Below are positions 36,777-45,301 of a DNA stretch of 64,000 nucleotides, in pieces. The notes under the pieces are model-generated. The model was not told the origin of the DNA and made no database searches. It saw nothing but the letters and a program-made list of their open reading frames with translations. Position 1 is the first letter of the stretch; each line of letters starts with the position of its first letter. Source of the DNA: Marchantia polymorpha subsp. ruderalis (lineage: Eukaryota > Streptophyta > Marchantiopsida > Marchantiales > Marchantiaceae); the NCBI GenBank assembly GCA_037833965.1, contig AP031351.1:29400501-29464500 (forward strand). The letters are read 5' to 3'. The position numbers and the translations under genes are program-made.

Positions 36777-38522
36777 CTAGCCCGATGTCCCTTGGCCCTG
36801 ACGCCCTACCGCCGAAGGCGCATCTATCGGCGGACTACCCGCCGATGGTGCGGCCTGCGCACGCTCCCTGCTCGTATCTCCTCGGCTCGAAGGCCCTGGC
36901 GCCGAAGGCGCAAATTGCGGCGCGTGGTGCGCCGGAGGGTCTGGCCCCGAGGGCCGGTGTCTCGTAGGCGGCTCTTCCGCCGGCTCCTTCCCCTTCCTAC
37001 GTTGGAACGGGGGTGATTCCTGCCTGTGCACAGGCGGCACGTGTGGAGGTGACCTGTGCACAGGCGACCTGTGCAAAGGCGAGCGCCTGTGCACAGGCGG
37101 ACTGCTCCTTCCGACGCGTAAGCGTAGATCTACGTCCACTTGTGATCGCCTGTCCGCGGAGGCTCGTCCGTCCGCGGAGTCTCGTCTGTGCGCAAACGGA
37201 ACATCTGTCCGCAACGCACGTGGTAACTCCGGAGGCCCTTGGCCTGTAGGCGGCCTCTCGCCCGTCGAGGCTGCAGCGTGGTCCGTTGCTTCTGCGATCG
37301 TCCGCGCTTCCTCATGCTTTTCTGGCGACGCACTTCCTTTCTCCGTCGCAATCGTCGCCGTGTCCGCACTGTTGGCTGGTAACACCAGTCTGCGTGCCTT
37401 CTGCTTCGGCCGGCTGTATGACTCGTACAACGGCCGCGGTCGAATGGGAGCAGAGGGTTCTTGATGCTGCTCCTCTTCGGACTCCTCTCTCCATCGCCGC
37501 TTCCGCGGCACTCGTGCTGCAGGAGTGTTTCTCCCTTCGTCCCTCCGCCTTGATGGGGTAGAAGTCGGTGACTCCTCTGCATCAGTGTCGACCTCATTCT
37601 CCCGTACATACTTCCCGGGATGGTCGACGGACAACGGCGGAAAATGCTCAAGCTCCGCCGCTGTCAGACAATTCCGCTGTCGATAAAAATTGATGAGGAA
37701 AGGAGAGAGATGGTTTAGAGTTCCCCCCTTCTCCTCAAAAGCGTGCTGTCGCATCACCCTGTGCAGGATGCTCGCCCAGTGAATTGGAGTTCCCTCGATG
37801 ACGCACTCCACAAAATAGACCTGCCACAATGTGATGTAGCAGGCGCGGTGTGGCTGCAGTAATTGCATCAGCGCCGCGGACAAAGTCCGGCGAAATCGAT
37901 CCTTGTAATCACGGGTCCTGTACCCATTCTTGGTAGACCTCCCGGTCTTGAACAGGTCCACAAATTGCGCCTCTTCCTGGTTGGTCACCTTGATGCTCTC
38001 ACTGTCGAAAAGGAGATGCCCTGGCATGCCGGCACATCTTCCCAATGCCTGCGCCCAATCTTGGACTGTCCACCGATCAACATGCGGACGCAATCCGCGC
38101 GAGGGTGGTCCCTGTGGCTCTAGCCACTCGCGCACCATATTCGCACAGATGTAGTTCCATCCCCATAGCAAGAAATCGAGCTTCCTTGCTATTAAGCGCT
38201 CCTCGAAAGCGCGCAGCCCGTTCTGTGGTAGGCGAAGTGGCACCATCCGCAATCTGCCCGGTCTCGTCATTGCGTTCCTGGAGTTCGCTCGCCCGCTCAT
38301 TCTACTTCCGCACCGCCCGAGCTCCTTTCTCTCTCGGCAAACTCTAATCGCCCTCAATTCCAAATCCCGCGCACTCACTTCTCCCTCAATCACCAAGAAA
38401 TCCCCTGTGCGGCGACGTCGAGAATGTTTGGCAGCCAGCAGATGGATGCGCGCAGCGCGCACAAGAGATTGGAATCGCGAATTCAAGAATGGGACGCTCT
38501 CCGCCGCCCGGTCGAAGGTCAT
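36777..38522 (-). CDS. ORF1 of copy D: 581-aa element protein of unknown function
   Basis: Residues from about 75 to 310 are the conserved part. It contains PLRLPQNGLRAFEERLIARK, KLDFLLWGWNYICANMVREW, RWTVQDWAQALGRCAG, a KNGYRTRDYKDRFRR block, IEGTPIHWASILHRVM and LNHLSPFLINFYRQRN. The C-terminal 270 residues are disordered, rich in P, R, S, A and E. PVHRSP-type motifs there come from a repeated palindromic DNA word. The conserved half vaguely recalls the 'putative plant transposon protein' domains seen in angiosperm repeats, but I cannot establish homology. There are no recognisable catalytic motifs. It is part of a fossil element; three other copies of this region are in the window. Confidence 0.6.
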   Translation of the reverse strand: MTFDRAAESVPFLNSRFQSLVRAARIHLLAAKHSRRRRTGDFLVIEGEVSARDLELRAIRVCRERKELGRCGSRMSGRANSRNAMTRPGRLRMVPLRLPQNGLRAFEERLIARKLDFLLWGWNYICANMVREWLEPQGPPSRGLRPHVDRWTVQDWAQALGRCAGMPGHLLFDSESIKVTNQEEAQFVDLFKTGRSTKNGYRTRDYKDRFRRTLSAALMQLLQPHRACYITLWQVYFVECVIEGTPIHWASILHRVMRQHAFEEKGGTLNHLSPFLINFYRQRNCLTAAELEHFPPLSVDHPGKYVRENEVDTDAEESPTSTPSRRRDEGRNTPAARVPRKRRWREESEEEQHQEPSAPIRPRPLYESYSRPKQKARRLVLPANSADTATIATEKGSASPEKHEEARTIAEATDHAAASTGERPPTGQGPPELPRALRTDVPFAHRRDSADGRASADRRSQVDVDLRLRVGRSSPPVHRRSPLHRSPVHRSPPHVPPVHRQESPPFQRRKGKEPAEEPPTRHRPSGPDPPAHHAPQFAPSAPGPSSRGDTSRERAQAAPSAGSPPIDAPSAVGRQGQGTSG

Positions 38523-39461
38523 GGTCGGCTCTTGCTCGTGGAGGACGTCTCACTTGATGGCCGCGCCGGCTGTATGCTGGAACGGTCTCCGCTCTCACGC
38601 GCGGCTTCACGCTCCGCCGTCGCCGATTAAACTCTCACGCTCGAATTGGCGGATTTGAACTCCGCGAGCGTATTACCCCGCGGACATGGGAGCGCAGCGC
38701 CGAAGGCGAGTTTTCCGCCTTGCGCGGTACACTTGTTCGTACCGCCCCTCGGCCAATCCCCTTCTGCCTTGACGCGTGTGTCCGCATGTCGGACAAAAGT
38801 TCAACTCCTGCCTGTGCGCAGGCAGACTCCTCGGCGGATTCTCCGCCGGCGCGGAACTTCATCCTCCTGTGCACAAGCGCTCGCCTGTGCGCAGGCGAAT
38901 TCCGTGCGCGGCGTCGCGCTGGCGCGGAAGGCGTTGACCGTGGTCAGCCGTCTCCGTCCAGTCTGTCCGTTCCTTGTCTCTTCGTCGGCGCTTCCGCCGC
39001 CGCAACTCCGTCTGTCCAAGAGCGCATCCACCCGTCCCGTCCGCATGGTCCGTACGGATTTGATTCCTCCGGCGGCTCCTTGCTCGTCCGCGGCGCCGCG
39101 CTGGCGCAGAAGGCGCCGTACACTTTCTACCTCACAAGGCGCATTTCTAGGGCCCAAGGCGGATTTTCCGCCGACGCCGAAGCGCCTGTGCACAGGCGCA
39201 CTTCGCGCCTCCCCAAACCCTACTTCGCCTGTGCACAGGCGAAGGCCTTCGTCCGCGCATAGGACAAAACTTGATTCCCCCTTCCGCGTAGGCGGAATTC
39301 CCGCCGGTGGCGAACTCCTTCCGCCGAAGGCGACCGTCTCCGTATCTTCCAATAGTGTTAACTCCCTAAGTCCTCATCCGTTTCAAGCGTTCTTGGACTC
39401 GTTGGAATCAGTGCGTCGAGCTCTTTCCAACGAGACCCTAACTCGGTCAAGGCGCCCGAGG

Positions 39462-40047
39462 GTTGACCTAATTATGGAGGATTTCCCTACCGCCGCGGAC
39501 GCAACCTCCGAAGGCGGGTTTTGCGCCTTGCGTCGCAGGGATCCTAACTGCAGAGCTCGCAGGGAGGGTGGTGCCTGTCCTTACTGCTGCACCCCAAATC
39601 CTAGATTCTACAAGATCCCTCGAGAATCCCCGCGATCTTCCGGATTCACTCCGTTTTGATGTACCGAAGGCTATTTACAATGCTGCCAGGGTACAGTTTT
39701 CCAAAAATGTTTTAATTTCCTCAAAATTGCCAAAAGTGGGGTACCACAAGGCGTCCGGAGGTTGACCTAAATATGAAGGATTTCCCTACCGCCGCGGACG
39801 CAGCTCCGAAGCCGGGTTTTGCGCCTTGCGCCGTAGGGATCCTAACTGCAGAGCTCGTAGGGAGGGTGGTGCCCGTCCTTACTGCTGCACCCAACTCCTA
39901 GATTCTACGAGATCCCTCGAGAATCACCGCGATCTTCCGAATTCACTCTGTTTTGATGCACCGAAGGCTATTTACATTGCTGCCAGGGTACAGTTTTTTC
40001 CAAAAATGTTTTAATTTCCTCAAAATTATCAAAAGTGGGGTACCACA
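39462..40047 (+). repeat. Two-unit tandem repeat, period 299 bp
   Basis: GGTTGACCTAATTATG at 39461 recurs as GGTTGACCTAAATATG at 39760. The units stay alignable throughout and each ends with CAAAAGTGGGGTACCACA. Open frames in it (39568-39765 and 39826-40014) are parallel products of the two units, not genes. It sits between copy D and the gag-bearing fossil and may be an end of either. Confidence 0.85.
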
Positions 40048-42480
40048 TGCAGCCTAGTGTAGTGTAGAGTGTTAGTTAGGACTTGGAAGGTATAAAGTAG
40101 TTCATGGCGTCTTGCCTTGGGATTCTTCCAGTTTCGGAATTGCAGATCAGGAACTCATTTTCTCTGCGTGTTTGTGTCCTTAGTTCTGTCACCGCGCAAG
40201 AGGTGCTACAGCTTGACGAAGATACCGCATTTTGTAGCTGAAGGCCTTCGGCCGAATGTTTAGAGCTAGTATACTGGTTAGATACTTGAGCATTTTGGAT
40301 CTACACCTGCGGGTGATTGCTGAATGCTTAGAGCTAGTAACTGGTTAGATACTTGAGCAGTTCGTCCTTATACCTGTGAGCACAAAACTGTGCTCACATG
40401 TCTTTTTAACCTTATGAGAGTTAAAAGTTTAGATTTATGCTCTTGCAAAGTTGTGCTTGGAGTTTTCTGGAAGTTTTGGCAAGATTAGGAGTTGGTGTAA
40501 TAGTTAGTAGACAAAGGTGCGGAAGGGGGCCTTTAGGGCAGGGTCTCCGGCGAAGTGCCTTCGGTGAAGTTCCTTCGGGGAAAGTCCTTCGGCGAAACAG
40601 TGAAACCCTCATAACGTTTTCAATGTGTGACACCTTGCCTCAATTAGTGTCTTGTTGGAAAGAGCTCGCAACGCTTGTTCCAACGAGACCAAGAAGTCTT
40701 GAAACGGATAAGGCATCACTGAGTTGTGAGTGTCGGAAGTTACTGATGGGAAGGGTTGAGGCGAGTTCGGCTTCGGACGTCTTCGGCTCCGGACGCCTTC
40801 GGCTTCGGATGTCTCCGGCTTCGGACGTCTTCGGCACCGGATGTCTCCGGCTTCGGACGCCTTCGGCTCCGGACGGCTCCGGACGTCTCCGGCTTCGGAC
40901 GCCTTCGCGACAACTGCGAGCAGGCCTTCGGAAATACGAGGTCGGCGAACTCAAAGTCGGCTAACTCCGAATCGGCGAACTCGGGGTCGGCGAACTCCAA
41001 GCCGGTGAACATCGTGCAGGGGCCTTCGGCGATACCAGATAAGGGGCCCTCGGGGGAAGGGCCATCGGCGAAACAGTAAAATCGGCATATCTTTTTCATT
41101 TGTTAACGGTTTGACTTGATTAGGGTCTCGTTGGAAAGAGCTTGCGACGCTCGTTCCAACGACACCAAGAACTCTTCAAACAGATAAGGCGTCACTGAGT
41201 TATGAGCGTCGAAAGCGGCGGATAGGGTAGGACAACATCGAACCGGAGGATATCAAACCGGAAGACATCCAACCGGCGAACATCGTGCGGGCGCCTTGGG
41301 CGATAACAGATAACAGGCCTTCGGCGGTGTGCCTTCGGCGAAGGGTAAAACCGGCATAACTTTTGTAATTCGTAACGGGTTGACTCAGTTAGGGTTTCGT
41401 TGGAAAGAGCTCGACCTGCTCGTTCCAACAAGCCCAAGAACTATTGAAACGGAGTCAGGATCCGTGAGTTATGGGTGTCGGGAGTGACTGTTATAGATAG
41501 GCAAAGGTGCGGTCGTGCGTCTTCGGCGGGTGGATGCCTTCGGCGGTGCGCGGAAGAAGATTCCCTCCGGCGGAGATCGGGTGGTCAGGAATGTAGAATG
41601 TACAGGTGTGGTGGCGGCGGCGGCGTGAAGTCGTGCAGGGGGAGCAGGCAGCTACCCATCATTGCGGGTGGGGCATGCAGGCGGGCTGTGGGTGTCTCGG
41701 CCTTGGATTTTCGAGGTGGTGTGTTCGGCCTTGGAGCTGAGACCTGGTGGTGTGTTCAGCCTGGGAGCGGAGAGTTGGGAGTGTACCAGTGTGCGAGAGC
41801 TTGAGGTGTGCGTGTGTGGAGACGGAAGTGGTATCGGTCTTAGGATAGAGTGTGGTGTGAGCGATTTTTCGCAGGGAAGTGGTGAGAGTTAGGAGGGGAG
41901 TGTGGAGAGTTTGAAGTAGGAGGAAGCAAACTCTCGTGGGTGGAGAGTTGTATCTGAGAGTGAAATTTAAGTGGGATCTGAGATTGAAGTGTACAATCTG
42001 TGAGTGGGATCTGAGATCTGAGTGGAAGATTTGAGAATGGGAGCTGAGAGTGAAGTGAAATTTGAGACTGAAATCTGACAGTCGGAATCTGAATTTGAAA
42101 CTGGAAAGGGAGAGTTGAATCTGAGAGAGGAATCTGGTGGGGTCTGAAGGTGGAAGCTGAGAAATCGATGCTGAAATCTTAGTAAGAATTGGGAGTGGGA
42201 CTGGGATCTAGGAAAGCTCACAGCGGCTGTAGTATTGAGGAAGTCATCTAGAGTTGGATTAGATCTTTATGTAACAAAGAGCTTGTCTGATGCTCTCGTG
42301 GAAATAGTAGGCAGCAGGTGTTAGTTTCAGTTTTGGACAATTTGTCTATGGAAGAGCAAGTGTTTATCATCTCATTGTCTTGAATACACTGTGAGAACAT
42401 GGCTTGTAATCATAGAAGTTAGATTATGGGAGTTCGAACCCCCACCTGGACTACAAACGCTGAAGGGTGGGAAGGTTCGG
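40048..42480 (+). mobile_element. LTR-like and leader region of the gag-bearing fossil
   Basis: It begins TGCAGCCTAGTG. From about 40070 to 40400 it matches, in inverted orientation, the TATA-bearing tails of copies C and D (GGTATAAAGTAG against GGTATAAAATAG; GCAGATCAGGAAC and TGCGTGTTTGTGTCCT shared). Three copies of the hairpin module follow (about 40600-40740, 41075-41210 and 41345-41485) amid dense CTTCGGC words, then a purine-rich leader. Near 42428 is a tRNA T-arm-like word, GGGAGTTCGAACCCCCACC, a possible primer-binding region, and near 42490 the phrase GGTGCGTCTGCCGGGAG, like the GGCGCCGTCTG motif upstream of gag in many plant Ty3/Gypsy elements. Confidence 0.55.
41935..42200 (+). repeat. 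Low-complexity purine-rich repeat in the leader
   Basis: Degenerate reiteration of GTGGGATCTGAGA / GAGTGAAATTTGAG words without a fixed period. It has no coding value. Confidence 0.5.
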
Positions 42481-42522
42481 CTCACATAAAATGGTGCGTC
42501 TGCCGGGAGCCTGATCTTGTAA

Positions 42523-43731
42523 ATGCAGAATAGGACTAGATCGCACAAACCAAACCTGGAGCCAGGACTGGAGAAACCTGTTCGCAGTAGAAAGAAACCT
42601 GAGAATAAGAAAATCGAGGAAGAAATTAAACTTGAGATATTTTTGAACGTAGACCCTGTTGATGAGTCTTTGTTAGAAGGTTTAGAGATTGTAGAACCTG
42701 ACAGTGAGAGGTTGGTGGAGGAATCTGCTAGCATGGCTGACGATGGAGGGAGAGCAGGACCTCCTTCTAGTCCTCCCATAGACCCACTCGTGAGGCCAAG
42801 AGGCCTTCCTATTCAGGTTCCACAGAACTTGGCAACTGTGGTCATGCCACCCAATCTGCCTAAGTTCTATGGGACAAAGGATGAGGATCCTTCAAGGCAC
42901 ATGGAAAGATATGTTGAGAGGCTAGCCAGCTCTCTGATTACGGACCCAGGGTATTGTTTGGTCTGGTTTCCTACTACCCTGGAAGGTGAGGCGTATGAGT
43001 GGTATAGGGATCATTCTGAAGGTCATTTTGGGGGATGGTACCAGATGCAAAGGGAGTTCTTGAATGAGTTTAGGCCTGAGGTGGGGCAGGGTTCTGCATT
43101 GAGAGCTTTGGCATCGTTAAAACAGGGAAGGGAAGAGGAAATCTCAGCTTACATTAGAAGATTTGATCTTGTCTGTGCGCGTTTTGTGGGTACAATGCTC
43201 AATGACGATACGCTGAGACAATTTTTTATCCAAGGTTTTTTCAAATCTGGAACCATCCGTGGGGTGCTGGAGAGAAGCCCTCAAACTCTTGCTGAAGCCA
43301 AGATGGCTGCCAAGGAGATAGAGAATATTGATAAAGACTATGATAGATTGTGGAGGAAGGAGGATGAATCCATTCCCCAGTTCATCCCCATTCGTCCTAG
43401 AGTAATTGAAGGAGACTTAGGTAGGCTTAGGGGTCAAGCTACCTATTCTCTCAGTGAGTCAATTTCGCAGACCAGAGAGCCAGCACCTGTTTTAGCATTG
43501 CCAGCCCCTACTAAAGATCCTAACCTGGCAGATGTAGAGAAGAGATTAAATGCTAGCCAAGTGGGCTTTCAAGAGACTATGATGAAGCAAATGCAAAATA
43601 TCACAGATCAGATGGCCTTGATGATCAGGAGTCAACAGCCAGGGCCTCCTCCTCCAGTCGAGTCAGGTAGACATGCATCAAGCATGTGGTATGTCCAGTG
43701 TGGTCAATCTGGACATACCAGGCAATTTTGA
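42523..43731 (+). pseudogene. Ty3/Gypsy-like gag remnant
   Basis: This is a 402-aa frame with an ATG start. Residues 1-85 are charged and disordered. From about 105 to 290 it has the retrotransposon gag fold signature (PNLPKFYGTKDEDPSRHMER, LVWFPTTLEGEAYEWYRDH, LASLKQGREEEISAYIRRFD, FFIQGFFKSG). A short cysteine/histidine zinc-knuckle-like piece (CGQSGHT) stands at the end. No protease, reverse transcriptase, RNase H or integrase follows; AT-rich sequence starts immediately. This is a gag-only fossil of a plant LTR retrotransposon. Confidence 0.85.
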
Positions 43732-43734
43732 TAA

Positions 43735-45301
43735 GAATAAAAAAAGATGAATAAATAAGAAATGAGATGAATAAGAAATAAGAAATAACAGTAGATATTG
43801 ATGAGTGCTAAATGTAAATTTTAAACTATCTATCCTGTCTAAATGTATTATAAACTATTCCTTTTCAAACTATCTATCTTGGGGAAAAGTAGTTTTTTTT
43901 AATTGTTATTTTATCAATAAAACGAATCAAAAAGTTTATTGTAAAAAAACTTATATTAAATTTTTTTGATAATAATTAAATTACCATTGAGTGTATTTTT
44001 TGAATAAGAAATATGTAAATTCAAATTTTGTAGGTTTTAAATTATCAAAAAATAACGTTTTCATGTTTATGGATTGTTTTTTTTCAAATGAATGAAAATA
44101 TTTTTTGAAATAAAAAATAGATTTACTTTAATAAATTAATTATACATTACAATAACATTTAAGCAAGATTAAAGATTTTTTATCATTCTTCATTTCAGTT
44201 AAAATATAATTTAAAGATATATTTTAAAAAAAGTTGTAAAAATTTAATAAAATTGAAACTGAAATTGAAATTATTGAAATTTATATTCAAAAACCCCCTT
44301 TCATATGATTGCCAAGAATATATTCAATCCAACAAGAATAAAGTATTTTTATAGCGTAGTGTTCTAATAAGATTTTTTCATAATTTATTTCAGTATTACA
44401 ATTATATTTTTTTATTTTTTGGCTTCGATAAAAAATTAACGTTGAACACAAGTTTTTTGGAAATTGAAAAACAAAATTTTTTAATACTAAAATTATTTTT
44501 GGTATATATTTTATTAGTTTCAAAAAATTGTAATAAAATAAAAAATATAAATCTTATTAGAACATTGAATATAAAATATTTCTTCTGATTATATTGCATT
44601 TTTCTAAAACCAAAAATATTAATCAAGCAAAATTCTATTTTTTTCTTACATAGCATATAAAAAATCATTTAACTTTACAATTTAATTTTTAAACTAGTTT
44701 TTAAAAAATTAAACTTTGTAATATACTAAAAAATTTTGCTATTTGAAATTATTTTACTGTTTATTTTATTTAATAAAAATTGAATAAATTTTTTCAATAA
44801 CAATGTTTATTTTTCATTTGTTTAAAAAAAAATCCACAGCCTGAATCATATTTTTGAATTGCATTTCGATTATCATGATCATAGTTAATATATACATCAT
44901 ATATTTGTGGATATAAAAATTAAATCATGTAATAATTGACCAAAATTTGATATGATTTTGCAAGTTAGTTTACCTAAATCAGAAAATTAATTATTTTAAT
45001 TGTGGTATTTATTTATTATAAGTTTTAAAAATCTTTATATTTAGAGATAATTTTTTGTTTTTATTTCAAAAAAACCATAAATATGTATTTTAATCATATA
45101 TTATAAATTTGATAAAATAAAATTATTAAAAATAACATATTTTAATAATAAACACAATTAATCATTCCTAAGTATAAGATAATAATTTTTTTGCATAATC
45201 TGTTTAACTTAGATTTTAATTAAAAACTTGAACTCATGCAAACAAACATGTAGAATTTTTTTAATATACAGGTTACAAACATGTAAAATCTTTTTCTAGT
45301 A
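43735..45301. other. AT-rich intergenic sequence
   Basis: This is very AT-rich with no credible frame. Its left edge is the abrupt end of the gag fossil. Its right part must contain the 3' UTR of the VIM-like gene, whose stop codon is at 45302-45304 on the minus strand. Confidence 0.6.

Larger units (their letters stand above)
34371..39453 (-). mobile_element. Copy D of the two-ORF element (second tandem unit), best preserved
   Basis: This is the second unit of the 5,090-bp tandem repeat, in the same orientation and with the same order as copy C. It ends at about 39453, where the similarity stops (GGTCAAGGC is shared; the sequence beyond differs). Both long frames are open (36777-38522 and 35382-36764). 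This copy looks close to whole for its type, but I see no reverse transcriptase, integrase or protease region, so it could not move unaided. Read with copy C it resembles the LTR-internal-LTR-internal arrays that arise by unequal exchange between LTR-type elements. Confidence 0.75.

Noticed and set aside
38646-39659. 337-aa plus-strand frame in copy D's non-coding leader
   Set aside because: It is not kept as one frame of similar length in the homologous part of copy C (which has a 211-aa frame in a different extent), and its sequence reflects repeated CTGTGCACAGG and CGGC words.
42421-42460. tRNA gene suggested by GGGAGTTCGAACCCCC
   Set aside because: Only a T-arm-like word is present. No acceptor stem, D-arm or anticodon arm can be folded around it, and it fits a primer-binding region of the LTR-type fossil better.
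43735-45300. Continuation of the gag element into polymerase genes
   Set aside because: No protease, reverse transcriptase or integrase signature exists in any frame; the sequence is AT desert.
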